In this document: piece after piece, positions 7,021-14,877 of the stretch
How positions within the stretch are numbered: position 1 is the stretch's first letter
Layout of the letters: every line of letters starts with the position of its first letter
Assembly: GCA_021775515.1 (NCBI GenBank)
Contig: JAJFHR010000154.1
Location: 1-25,525, forward strand
Direction of reading: 5' to 3'
Origin: Hyphomicrobiales bacterium
Lineage (GTDB): Bacteria > Pseudomonadota > Alphaproteobacteria > Rhizobiales > JAJFHR01
Length of the DNA: 25,525 bases
The notes under the pieces: generated by a model
What the model was told of the DNA's origin: nothing
Seen by the model: the letters and a program-made list of their open reading frames with translations, nothing else
The model's database searches: none
Position numbers and translations under genes: made by a program

Positions 7021-9762
7021 CTAACCGGTGGCCAAAAGTTCCGCAAATTTTCCATTTTTTTGTTTTAACTCGTCCGGTTTGCCCTGTTCAATGAGCACGC
7101 CGTCTTCAAAAACCAGTACACGGTCAAATTTTTCAGCCAGATCAGGCTCTGAGACCGCCAAAAACAAGCCAAATGGTTTTTGCCCGCCGACCTTACCCTT
7201 GGCAAATTCAAGTAGTTTTTCGATGCTGGCAATTCGACTTTGTTTGTCGAATGCGGCGTATGGCTTATTTCCAATTACAATATCAGGCTGCTTGAGCAAA
7301 ACCCTGGCTAATGCAATTTTTTGCTGCTGGACTGGCGACAGTCGTTTTCCACCTGTGCCGACATTGTAATTCAGGCCGACACTGAAAATTTCATTGCGCA
7401 ATTGCAGCTCATCAACAACCCGTTGAATTGCTTCACGTACACGTGCTGGCCCTTCAGCTATACCATAAGCTATTCGCCCAAACAAAATATTGGCCTCAAG
7501 GTTGGAAGCGGAATTGTAGGTTTCGGGATCGTAAAACTCGATAGAACCAATCAGGGTGGCGGGCAGGTTTTCGCGGAATTTTGCGCGGGTTTCGATTATG
7601 CGGTTCTGGGCGTCCTCATCCAACAGTCTCAAGCGATGGCGCGGTTCCACATAAGAGAATGTCAGTTTCAGAAACTGGGCGATGTCAGCAGCATTGACCT
7701 GATCTATCGACATTGAGCTTACACGAGCAAGTGCTGTTCGATAATCGGGAATTTCTTCGGCATCCATAAAACTTAATTGTTCAAAAAACGGATGCCCGGC
7801 TGGTAAATCGGCAAATAGTTCAACAACGGTTTCAGCAATTTTTTTACCCATCTCGAACAGGCTTGCGCGCAGGCTGGTGCTGTCCAATGTGTCGATAAGA
7901 TATTTATTGGTAGCCAGATTTTCTTTGGCAAATTGCGGGCCGACGGCGGAGCCGAACAACAAATTCTCCGCTATTGTTTCCTGCGGATTGTATTTCTCGG
8001 GATCAAACGGTTCGACCAGCTGAGAAAACGGCGGTTCTTTCAACTGGTTGCGCAACACCCGCCGGGCTTCAATTATCTTGCGCGCGATTTCCGGTTGGTC
8101 GGCCGGGTCCACCGTGCCTCGAAGGCCCAAATCATAGATATCCTCCGAAAGGCCCACGGTTTCTGTGACACTCAAGATCCGAGTATCGAGATATTTTTGG
8201 TTGTCTATGCCGGCCGCCTGATAGTCAATCCAGTCCGTAGTTGCTACCAGGGGTATGGTTCCCGAGGCAATGATTTCATCATGAACCAGTTTGCTGTTGT
8301 GACCGCCAAAAGCTTCATAAACCTCAGGCGGTTCTGAGATGTGTTTGAGCCCGTAAAGCAGGCTGTCCTTGATACTTGCCTGGGGCAAATAGGTCCGTTG
8401 TCCGATGTAGCTAATTCGCCGGCCGGTGACGGATTCGGGCAATTCTTCGAGAGATTGAGAGGCGATACGAACGCTGCCTGTCTCGGGTCTGAGCAATCCG
8501 GCAAGTGTATCGCAAATGGCTTCAGCACCGCTGTTTAGCTCGCCAACAACCGCAATCTTTTCCCCGAGCGGTGCTTCAAACGAAGTTCTGTCAATGAGCT
8601 TGGAGCCTGTATCGTCTAACACCGTCAGATTGGCGACGGAAATATCGCCGGTCAGCGGGGCGATAGGGCCCTTGGTTGGTTCCTGAACCACGGGGTCGAC
8701 CATATGTTCAGGGGCAAACTGCTCAATGACCGAGGTGAATTTGACCTGAACATTGAGCCGGCTTTGGTCCCATCTGATTAGCTCGGCAATAGGTGAGGGC
8801 AATTCCTTGTAAGCGGCGATTACAGCAACCAGCTGGCCGATATCAAGTCTGCCGGTAACAGCGAAATAACCGCCGATTAGATAAAACAGAAAGGGCGTGA
8901 TCTGAGATAAAAAATTGTTCAAAAATTTTAGAAAAAACCGCCGTTTGTATAGCGCAAAGCGTATGTAATAAATATCGCCCAGACGACCGGAAAGCTCAGC
9001 TCTTTCATAGTTTGATGTATCGTTGAGGTGAATTTCTGAAATGCCATCAACAATTTCACCAATACGGCCGGCAAAAGCCCGAGTTGTGATTTGGCGCTGT
9101 TTTGCCAGAGTTATTAGCGGTCGCCTGAGCCACGGTATCAAAATGGCCTGCACAACGACTATAGTGGCGGCTATCGAGCCAAGCCAGAGACTTTGCGACA
9201 GAATGAAAAACATCGCAGTTGCAGCCTGCCCACCAAGGAAAACCGGCTGAACAAATGTGTCGCCGATAAATTGGCCGAGTGGTTCGACCTCGTCCTTCAC
9301 CATTGAGGCAACCTCGGGCGCTTTAACCCGCTGGAAATGAGCGTTGGGGAAACGCAAAACCCGGTCAATCAACTCGAAACGCAGGCGTCTTAAGGTTCTT
9401 TCGCCAATCTTGCCCTTAAACAAATTTATGTAGAATTTGAAATAGCCGTTGATACAGACAAGCAACAGGAAGATCAGACTGAGCGTTATAAGCATGTCAA
9501 TGCGTTCAAGCTCAAAGCCTGAGAACACCACAAATTCACCTGTCTTTGATACCCAGTCGGGTACATTGAATGATATATTAAGGAATATGGATGTGGCATC
9601 TGCGCTTTCGAAGCCGCGGCCCTGGACCGGCCCATTTACTATTTGCTTTGGCAGATCAAGCGCCAAAAAATAGGTCGGCATCGAAAGAATGACGATAATG
9701 AGAATCCAAACCTGATCACGTCTTGTGTGTTGCCAGACGTATTTAAACAAGCTTGATTCCAT
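7021..9762 (-). CDS. ABC exporter-like protein with degenerate, expanded nucleotide-binding domain
   Basis: This is 913 residues from the ATG at 9762; a GTG at 9798 would add 12 residues but looks less like the family start (SLFKYVWQHTRRDQ). Residues 1-350 form a type IV ABC transmembrane domain (about five or six helices, with GEIVDGISEIHLND in the cytoplasmic loop). The ATPase domain begins near 375, but its motifs are broken. Walker A is GELNSGAEA (no Lys, no Ser/Thr), the signature is LSPVQ, Walker B is PDIVIGNKP (Asp and Glu lost), and the H-loop His is missing (LAVSEPD). The Q-loop (YIGQRTYLPQ) survives. About 350 residues separate Q-loop and signature, against roughly 60 normally. In this stretch ENLLFG and ANILFG echo the DSLLYG that follows the Q-loop. 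It probably does not hydrolyse ATP in the usual way. It leads the cNMP-binding/MBL/cyclase group. Confidence 0.85.
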   Translation of the reverse strand: MESSLFKYVWQHTRRDQVWILIIVILSMPTYFLALDLPKQIVNGPVQGRGFESADATSIFLNISFNVPDWVSKTGEFVVFSGFELERIDMLITLSLIFLLLVCINGYFKFYINLFKGKIGERTLRRLRFELIDRVLRFPNAHFQRVKAPEVASMVKDEVEPLGQFIGDTFVQPVFLGGQAATAMFFILSQSLWLGSIAATIVVVQAILIPWLRRPLITLAKQRQITTRAFAGRIGEIVDGISEIHLNDTSNYERAELSGRLGDIYYIRFALYKRRFFLKFLNNFLSQITPFLFYLIGGYFAVTGRLDIGQLVAVIAAYKELPSPIAELIRWDQSRLNVQVKFTSVIEQFAPEHMVDPVVQEPTKGPIAPLTGDISVANLTVLDDTGSKLIDRTSFEAPLGEKIAVVGELNSGAEAICDTLAGLLRPETGSVRIASQSLEELPESVTGRRISYIGQRTYLPQASIKDSLLYGLKHISEPPEVYEAFGGHNSKLVHDEIIASGTIPLVATTDWIDYQAAGIDNQKYLDTRILSVTETVGLSEDIYDLGLRGTVDPADQPEIARKIIEARRVLRNQLKEPPFSQLVEPFDPEKYNPQETIAENLLFGSAVGPQFAKENLATNKYLIDTLDSTSLRASLFEMGKKIAETVVELFADLPAGHPFFEQLSFMDAEEIPDYRTALARVSSMSIDQVNAADIAQFLKLTFSYVEPRHRLRLLDEDAQNRIIETRAKFRENLPATLIGSIEFYDPETYNSASNLEANILFGRIAYGIAEGPARVREAIQRVVDELQLRNEIFSVGLNYNVGTGGKRLSPVQQQKIALARVLLKQPDIVIGNKPYAAFDKQSRIASIEKLLEFAKGKVGGQKPFGLFLAVSEPDLAEKFDRVLVFEDGVLIEQGKPDELKQKNGKFAELLATG

Positions 9763-9953
9763 GCTGCCCCAGTCCTGTGTAGCCCCAAGAATCCACACTA
9801 TTCCATAGTTTTAATGAGATGTCATGGCTAAGTGGATGAGTGTGAGTTGCCGGATGTTGGTAAGTGAGACGGCAGTTTTTTATTGTTCTTTAAACTGAGG
9901 CAAAGCTCAACTATGGTGCGGAACGATTTGTAGTCTCAAGTGTTGATAAAATC

Positions 9954-11240
9954 ATGGGCGAGTTTAAGAAAAATCAAGTGCTGGCAGTTGTTGTCAAAGG
10001 TTATCCACGCCTATCCGAAACGTTTATCTCGCAAGAGATCCTTGCTCTTGAAAAGTTGGGCCTGACGATACAAATTTTCACACTTTTGCGGCCGATAGAC
10101 AAATTAATCCACTCGGTACATGCGGAGATAAACGCCAAGGTTACCTATTTGCCCGAACGACCGCTGGTTGAATTGAGCTTTATGTGGCAGGCCTATTGGA
10201 AGGTGAGAAAACTTAACGGATACAAGCAGGCCTTTCGCACCTTTTTGCGCGATTTGCGGCGGGATTTTACCGTCACCAGATGCCGGAGATTTGGCCAGGC
10301 TATCGCGCTGGCCTACGAAATGCCGGACGAGGTCGGGCATGTATACAGCCATTTCCTGCACCAACCCTCATCAACCGCCAGGTATGCGGCAAAAATGCGC
10401 GGCTTGCCCTGGAGCTTTTCTGCCCATGCAAAAGATATCTGGACGTCGCCGGAATGGGAAAAACGGGAAAAGATTGCCGATGCGGTGTGGGGAACGACCT
10501 GTACGCGATTTGGCCGCAACCATCTCGCCGGTCTGGCTCCGGAAGGCGAGCAGAATAAAGTCATGCTGGCCTATCATGGTCTCGACGTTGCAAGATTTCC
10601 CAAACCACCGGTACGCCGAGAGATACGTGATGGATCGAAACCCGATAAACCCGTGCGCATTGTCTCTGTTGGCAGGGGGGTGGCAAAAAAAGGCTTTGAT
10701 GATCTGTTTAATGCGCTGGCCCTGCTCGATCCCAACCTAAACTGGACATTTGTACACATTGGTGCCGGGGAACTGTTGGATCAGATGAAACAGCAAGTCG
10801 AGGTCCTCGGGCTGGGCGACAAGGTTGTATGGATGGGGGCAAAAACCCGTGACGTGGTGATCGAGACCATGCGCAAAAGTGATTTGTTTATGCTCGCCAG
10901 CAAAATTGATGCCGCAGGTGATCGCGATGGCTTGCCCAACGTTCTCATGGAAGCGCTGTCACAAAAATTACCCTGCCTGGCCACAGATGTTTCAGGTATC
11001 CCCGAGCTGATAAATCATGGCGACAGCGGTTGGTTAGTATCGCCGGGTCAGCCGAAATTAATGGCTGAAGCTGCCGATAAGCTCATCCGCGATCCGGTAT
11101 TGCGCAAAAAATTGGGTAATGCCGGATATAAGCGTCTCGTGCGGGAGTTTACGCTGGAAAAAAACCTGGTGACGATAGCACAAAAATTCGGAGCCGGCCC
11201 TAAATGTGAGACCGGAAAAGTTTCAATCGCGGCCGAATAA
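9954..11240 (+). CDS. glycosyltransferase family 4, WcaL/exopolysaccharide type
   Basis: This is a 428-residue GT-B glycosyltransferase. The N-terminal domain opens with VVVKGYPRLSETFISQEI, the signature start of WcaL/AmsK-type exopolysaccharide transferases. The C-terminal GT4 domain runs from about 233 (VRIVSVGRGVAKKGFDDL, then HIGAGELLDQM). The donor-binding EX7E motif appears as Asp325 to Glu333 in DGLPNVLME, followed by ATDVSGIPELI. It transfers a sugar from a nucleotide-sugar to a growing glycan at the cytoplasmic face of the inner membrane. The ATG at 9954 lacks a strong ribosome-binding site. It is divergent from the ABC gene across about 190 bases and convergent with a polysaccharide deacetylase, whose 3' end overlaps it by 18 bases. 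Sugar specificity is unknown. Confidence 0.92.
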   Translation: MGEFKKNQVLAVVVKGYPRLSETFISQEILALEKLGLTIQIFTLLRPIDKLIHSVHAEINAKVTYLPERPLVELSFMWQAYWKVRKLNGYKQAFRTFLRDLRRDFTVTRCRRFGQAIALAYEMPDEVGHVYSHFLHQPSSTARYAAKMRGLPWSFSAHAKDIWTSPEWEKREKIADAVWGTTCTRFGRNHLAGLAPEGEQNKVMLAYHGLDVARFPKPPVRREIRDGSKPDKPVRIVSVGRGVAKKGFDDLFNALALLDPNLNWTFVHIGAGELLDQMKQQVEVLGLGDKVVWMGAKTRDVVIETMRKSDLFMLASKIDAAGDRDGLPNVLMEALSQKLPCLATDVSGIPELINHGDSGWLVSPGQPKLMAEAADKLIRDPVLRKKLGNAGYKRLVREFTLEKNLVTIAQKFGAGPKCETGKVSIAAE

Positions 11241-12008
11241 TTGAGCACCTGATTGCCATTTCACCGCGGCATGCTGGGCGGTGACCTTAAAAAATGTTCC
11301 TAGAAACTCCCAAACGGGTTCGTCATGCACGAGGTGATGGCTAAGAAGTCCTGTTGTGGTTGTCGACGGCAATTGGCCCCGGCGTTGTTGCTGGAGGTGG
11401 GATGTTATCAAATCAAGGGCTGAAAGGCTGCCGATAAACCGGCGGTCTTTTTCCCAGTCGATGAGATCTATATGCGTGTTGACCTGTTTGAAACCGGAGC
11501 CGGTTTCAATCGATTTCTCGATGCCGAAGGTTGATAGTCCCGTAAATTTCCAATTTTGGAGATGGCTTTTCATTTTAGCGCCAATCCGGTTCCAGGGCGG
11601 AACAAGTACCGGCAGGAATATCGGGCCGAACCGGTCTTTAAGAATTTCCAATCCGCGGTTTAGTTCTTCTGATACGACCGCCGGATTACGGTGATCGCAA
11701 ATTTCGCATTTTTTTTCCGGCGGCTGAGCATGGTTTTCATGTGACCAGCCATGCTGAACGACATTTATGTTATATCCCTGATCAAAGCTGGATTTTAGAC
11801 TGGGATCGACTTTGTTGGGGATTGCCGCGATTACGACCGGTATCCCGGCGGTTTGAGAAAGCAAGATCAGCCGATCCAGCGCGGCTGAGGGCAATTGCGC
11901 ATCATCATCGCGCCACCATAAGGCCGCGGTTTTTTTCTGTTTTCGCCATTGGTCAAGTTCGTGTTCCAGCAACAGCCAGGCTTTAGTCTCATCATGATGC
12001 TGTTTCAT
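11223..12008 (-). CDS. polysaccharide deacetylase-like protein (CE4/NodB-like fold)
   Basis: This is 261 residues from the ATG at 12008; a TTG at 12026 is less likely. WWRDDDAQLPS (Asp34-36) matches the first catalytic Asp motif. VVQHGWSHENH gives the metal-binding His-x3-His (His86, His90), and VPPWNR matches the third motif, so a metal-dependent deacetylase is likely. An additional CEICDH segment at 101-106 is unusual and could be a second metal site. No signal peptide is visible, so a cytoplasmic location is possible, unlike typical secreted CE4 enzymes. The start lies one base after the stop of the lyase-like gene upstream (TAAAATG), so the two are translationally coupled. With the convergent glycosyltransferase it suggests glycan modification. 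Confidence 0.82.
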   Translation of the reverse strand: MKQHHDETKAWLLLEHELDQWRKQKKTAALWWRDDDAQLPSAALDRLILLSQTAGIPVVIAAIPNKVDPSLKSSFDQGYNINVVQHGWSHENHAQPPEKKCEICDHRNPAVVSEELNRGLEILKDRFGPIFLPVLVPPWNRIGAKMKSHLQNWKFTGLSTFGIEKSIETGSGFKQVNTHIDLIDWEKDRRFIGSLSALDLITSHLQQQRRGQLPSTTTTGLLSHHLVHDEPVWEFLGTFFKVTAQHAAVKWQSGAQLFGRD

Positions 12009-12009
12009 T

Positions 12010-12717
12010 TTAAAGGTCCGGATCAAATCTGTGAGACGTCAGAAATTTCGGATCTGGATCAATGCAAAGTTCGTAGGTGCCGGTTAACATGTTGAGTTCG
12101 AATGCATTGTCATCGGCTGGGTAAATTCCATATTTGAAGTAGGGTGCGGTTTTTTGATCTGAATAGTTGGTTTTGCCGACGCGCCGGGCAACTTCGATAC
12201 CATTGAGTCGCATTTGAATGGCACCATTGTCTTGGCTGGACCAGCGGATGAGATATTCAAACTCATTCCAGATGCCAAGTTTAAAGTTGTCGAGTTGAGC
12301 GAGTTTGATCTGGCCTGACCCGCCGGGAGGAAAATCCGCTCCGACTTTATTATGGTTCAGCGTCACATCGAGCCGATAAGTATCTCTCAGCCTTAGTGCC
12401 AGTTGCGGCTTATGATTTGAATCCGGCGTATGCCATTGCGAAATAACCACATACCCATCAGGCTCAATGTTAAAATCATCGGGAACAAATAAGGAGTATC
12501 GGTAGTATATGTTGCAATTGTTTGGCGGCAAGGTCGGATCACAGAGTTCCACTCTGAAACCGTTGTTGGCCCGCTCCCCCGGTTTCCAGTTAAATTTAGC
12601 AATATGTTCTTGCCGGATTTCATCAAAAACTATCCTTATTGATTCATAGCGAGGCATGCGCGAGGCATCCCAGGATGAATCAGCAAGGCTATTTTCAAAA
12701 TCTAATTTCAAGTTCAT
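12010..12717 (-). CDS. polysaccharide lyase-like protein (heparin lyase I fold)
   Basis: This is a 235-residue protein. The middle region (VVISQWHTPDSNHKPQLALR, then YRLDVTLNHNK and GIWNEFEYLIRWS) matches the concanavalin-like beta-jelly-roll of the Polysacc_lyase (PF14099, heparin lyase I-like) family. QWH and the later FKYGIYPAD stretch are conserved positions near the cleft. Such enzymes cleave uronic-acid-containing glycans by beta-elimination. There is no signal peptide, so it either acts inside, leaves by an unusual route, or serves as a glycan-binding protein. Two cysteines (VELCDPTLPPNNC) could form a disulfide, which argues for export. The ATG at 12717 is the natural start. It is co-transcribed with the deacetylase-like gene next to it. 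Confidence 0.75.
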   Translation of the reverse strand: MNLKLDFENSLADSSWDASRMPRYESIRIVFDEIRQEHIAKFNWKPGERANNGFRVELCDPTLPPNNCNIYYRYSLFVPDDFNIEPDGYVVISQWHTPDSNHKPQLALRLRDTYRLDVTLNHNKVGADFPPGGSGQIKLAQLDNFKLGIWNEFEYLIRWSSQDNGAIQMRLNGIEVARRVGKTNYSDQKTAPYFKYGIYPADDNAFELNMLTGTYELCIDPDPKFLTSHRFDPDL

Positions 12718-12910
12718 GGGCTAATTTATCGTTGAACGCGCCGGGAAAATCAATCCTTCACCCCCTACTTAGACAAGGGACTGTTCAAATATCCGCGCTG
12801 AAACTAAAATGCAAATTCCGGGGGTTGCCCAATGCCAAGATCAGGAGTAGAGGTGATTTGGGTAAAATAAGTTCATCTGCGTCTTTTCAACTTTTGAGGT
12901 AACCGGAACA

Positions 12911-14098
12911 ATGACCGTACGGAACGGCCGTGAATTTTTGAGTATTCCAGGCCCGACAACAGTTCCTGATGAAGTACTGCAGGCCATGCACCGGCCAGCC
13001 ATTGAAATCTATGGTGGCAAGCTTCTCGATATTACCCTGTCGTGTCTGGAAGATTTGCGCTGGGTTTTTAAAACCACCGGCGATACGTATATTTATGCCG
13101 CCAACGGTCATGGTGCCTGGGAGGCTGCCTTGACCAATGTTTTGTCGAAGGGCGATAAAATATTGGTTCTTGAGAGCGGTCGATTTGCACTGGGATGGGG
13201 TGAGGCAGCTGCCGCCTTTGGCGTCGATGTTGAAGTGTTGCCTGGCGGCTGGGACCGGGCGGTGGACGTAGAGGCCGTTGAAAAAAGGCTGCGCGCCGAT
13301 ACGGGCGGCGACATCAAGGCTGTTCTGGTTGTTCAGGTTGATACTGCGACCAGCGTTGTGAATGATATCCCCGCTATCCGGAGGGCGATCGATGCCGCAG
13401 GCCATAACGCCTTGTATATGGTGGATACGATTGCCTCACTCGCCACAATGGAATTTGATATGGACGGCTGGGGCGTAGATGTTGCTGTCGGCGGGGCTCA
13501 AAAAGGCCTGATGACGCCGCCGGGTCTCAGTTTTAATGCCGCTAACGCCAAGGCCAAAGCTGCCCATCAAAATGCCGGGCTTAAAACACCTTATTGGAGT
13601 TGGACACCGCGGGACGAGAAAATTCACTACAGAAAATACAGCGGAACGCCACCGGTACACTTGCTGTATGGTTTGCGGAAAGCCCTTGATATGCTTAAAG
13701 AAGAGGGGCTGGAAAATGTTTCCCTGCGCCATTCTTTATTGGCCGAAGCGGTTCGCCGGGCTGTTCAGGTCTGGAGTGAAGCCAATGTAATCAATTTCGT
13801 CATCTCGAATTCTGTAGATCGGGCAAATTCGGTAACTTCAGTAACCTTGAACGGGGATTATGATGTTGCCAGGCTGCTCAAATATTGTGAAGAAAAGTGC
13901 GGGGTCGTCCTTGGTGTCGGAATTGGCGATAACTCGGAGATAACTTTCCGCATCGCCCATATGGGTCACATTAATGCACCGATGATCCTGGGGACCTTGA
14001 GTGTGGTTGAAATCGGCCTTGGAGCACTGGATATACCTCACGGCAAAGGCGGTTTGCAGGCTGCAATCAGCTGGTTGGCCGACAACGTTGCCGCATAG
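12911..14098 (+). CDS. class V aminotransferase, serine/alanine-glyoxylate type
   Basis: This is a 395-residue PLP-dependent fold-type I enzyme. The start FLSIPGPTTVPDEVLQAMHRP is the hallmark of serine-glyoxylate and alanine-glyoxylate aminotransferases. ANGHGAWEAAL binds the PLP phosphate, MVDTIAS holds the Asp (172) that contacts the pyridine nitrogen, and GGAQKGLMTPPG holds the Schiff-base Lys198. FRIAHMGHIN near the C-terminus provides the carboxylate-binding Arg. It converts glyoxylate plus serine or alanine to glycine plus hydroxypyruvate or pyruvate; which donor is used cannot be told. GAGG lies about 12 bases before the ATG. It is a single-gene unit followed by a strong hairpin. Confidence 0.9.
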   Translation: MTVRNGREFLSIPGPTTVPDEVLQAMHRPAIEIYGGKLLDITLSCLEDLRWVFKTTGDTYIYAANGHGAWEAALTNVLSKGDKILVLESGRFALGWGEAAAAFGVDVEVLPGGWDRAVDVEAVEKRLRADTGGDIKAVLVVQVDTATSVVNDIPAIRRAIDAAGHNALYMVDTIASLATMEFDMDGWGVDVAVGGAQKGLMTPPGLSFNAANAKAKAAHQNAGLKTPYWSWTPRDEKIHYRKYSGTPPVHLLYGLRKALDMLKEEGLENVSLRHSLLAEAVRRAVQVWSEANVINFVISNSVDRANSVTSVTLNGDYDVARLLKYCEEKCGVVLGVGIGDNSEITFRIAHMGHINAPMILGTLSVVEIGLGALDIPHGKGGLQAAISWLADNVAA

Positions 14099-14137
14099 AT
14101 TATAATTGTGGTTTCAGATGCCGCAGCCATAAGAGCC

Positions 14138-14182
14138 CAGGGCCATTCGGTAAAAAGGGCATTCCATACCAGAATGGCCCTG
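14138..14182. terminator. hairpin terminator between convergent genes
   Basis: CAGGGCCATTC (14138-14148) pairs perfectly with GAATGGCCCTG (14172-14182). A further 4-bp GGTA/TACC pairing sits inside across a one-base bulge. On the plus strand a T-rich stretch (CTGGTTTGTCTTTTT) follows. It lies 40 bases after the aminotransferase stop and just before the end of the convergent tautomerase gene, so it probably stops both transcripts, mainly the plus-strand one. Confidence 0.75.
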
Positions 14183-14195
14183 CTGGTTTGTCTTT

Positions 14196-14399
14196 TTATC
14201 TTCCCTGTTTTCGTCGCTCTTTAACGGCAACGCCACCGATACCCCAATCTTCCAGGTTGACCTCGTCGATCACCACTACGGTGGTTTCCGGATTTTTGTC
14301 GAGAACACGCACCAGGAGGTCTGTTGCGCCCTTAATCAGTTCGGCCTTTTGGTCTTCGGTCGCGCCTTCGCGGGTAATTTTGATATTTACGTAAGGCAT
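14196..14399 (-). CDS. 4-oxalocrotonate tautomerase family enzyme
   Basis: This is a 67-residue protein, the usual size for a 4-OT subunit. It begins MPYVNIKITREGATEDQKAE, so removal of Met exposes Pro1, the catalytic general base of the family. The helix AELIKGATDLLVRVL and strand TVVVIDEV follow the beta-alpha-beta fold. The C-terminal NLEDWGIGGVAVKERR also matches the family. It isomerises 2-hydroxymuconate-type or related keto-enol substrates as an oligomer. The gene follows the NTF2-like gene with a three-base gap, and its ribosome-binding site (AAGGAAAA) overlaps that gene's end, so expression is coupled. Confidence 0.92.
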   Translation of the reverse strand: MPYVNIKITREGATEDQKAELIKGATDLLVRVLDKNPETTVVVIDEVNLEDWGIGGVAVKERRKQGR

Positions 14400-14402
14400 T
14401 TG

Positions 14403-14795
14403 CTATTTTCCTTTTTGTTCTCCGGCAAGGTCATAATGAAAAACTTTTGAGATGATTTGCCATTTTTCCTCAAGGTGGATCAGCGTTAAAAAATCGGTGA
14501 AAAACTTCGGACCAATTGCACATTCAACTCGTGCAAATGCCATTGCCGGTCCGCCGAATTCTATCGATAATATGCGGTCTTGACGTTTTTCGCCGTTGTC
14601 GCGGGGAGAGGTCCGGGCGTCAACCGCCGGGAAATATTTATCCATTGTCAGATATTGAAGCGTGCCATCACTGACACAGACATAATGTGCCTGGGGGTGG
14701 AAAACTTCCGCCAGCCTGGAGGTATCGCTGTTGTATAACCCGTCGAAATAGGTTGTTAAAACCTCAGCGATTTCACGGTATCTTTGAGTTTCCAT
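14403..14795 (-). CDS. NTF2-like/SnoaL-type protein (lumazine-binding-like)
   Basis: This is about 130 residues. YREIAEVLTTYFDGLYNSDTSRLAEVFHPQAHY is the cone-shaped alpha+beta barrel start of the NTF2-like superfamily, and KWQIISKVFHYD closes the sheet. The closest group I recognise is the 'putative lumazine-binding' Lumazine_bd_2 type, often near tautomerases. Three consecutive Met codons occur at 14801, 14798 and 14795. AGAGG fits best with the last two, so 14795 is chosen. A much longer in-frame extension to 15011 would run antiparallel to no known domain and overlap the GST gene, so it is rejected. Function is unknown: a small-molecule binding or isomerase role is typical of the fold. 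Confidence 0.85.
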   Translation of the reverse strand: METQRYREIAEVLTTYFDGLYNSDTSRLAEVFHPQAHYVCVSDGTLQYLTMDKYFPAVDARTSPRDNGEKRQDRILSIEFGGPAMAFARVECAIGPKFFTDFLTLIHLEEKWQIISKVFHYDLAGEQKGK

Positions 14796-14824
14796 CATCA
14801 TTTCCTCTATTAAACGACGGCGAG

Positions 14825-14864
14825 CCGATGCCCGCTTGGCCTGAAGGGACGGGCATCGGTTTTT
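14825..14864 (+). terminator. intrinsic-terminator-like hairpin pointing against the flanking genes
   Basis: Perfect 10-bp stem: CCGATGCCCG (14825-14834) and CGGGCATCGG (14850-14859), 15-base loop, followed by TTTTT (14860-14864). The U-tract is on the plus strand while both neighbours (GST and NTF2-like) are on the minus strand. In the minus direction the stem is preceded by A residues and followed by no T-run. It could stop antisense transcription or act as an intercistronic processing hairpin. Confidence 0.6.
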
Positions 14865-14877
14865 AGATGTTATCCGG

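Noticed and set aside
7021..9762. ABC gene as a decaying pseudogene
   Set aside because: The reading frame is intact for more than 900 codons and the lost residues are all in catalytic motifs while the fold text is kept, which fits a selected pseudo-ATPase better than random decay.
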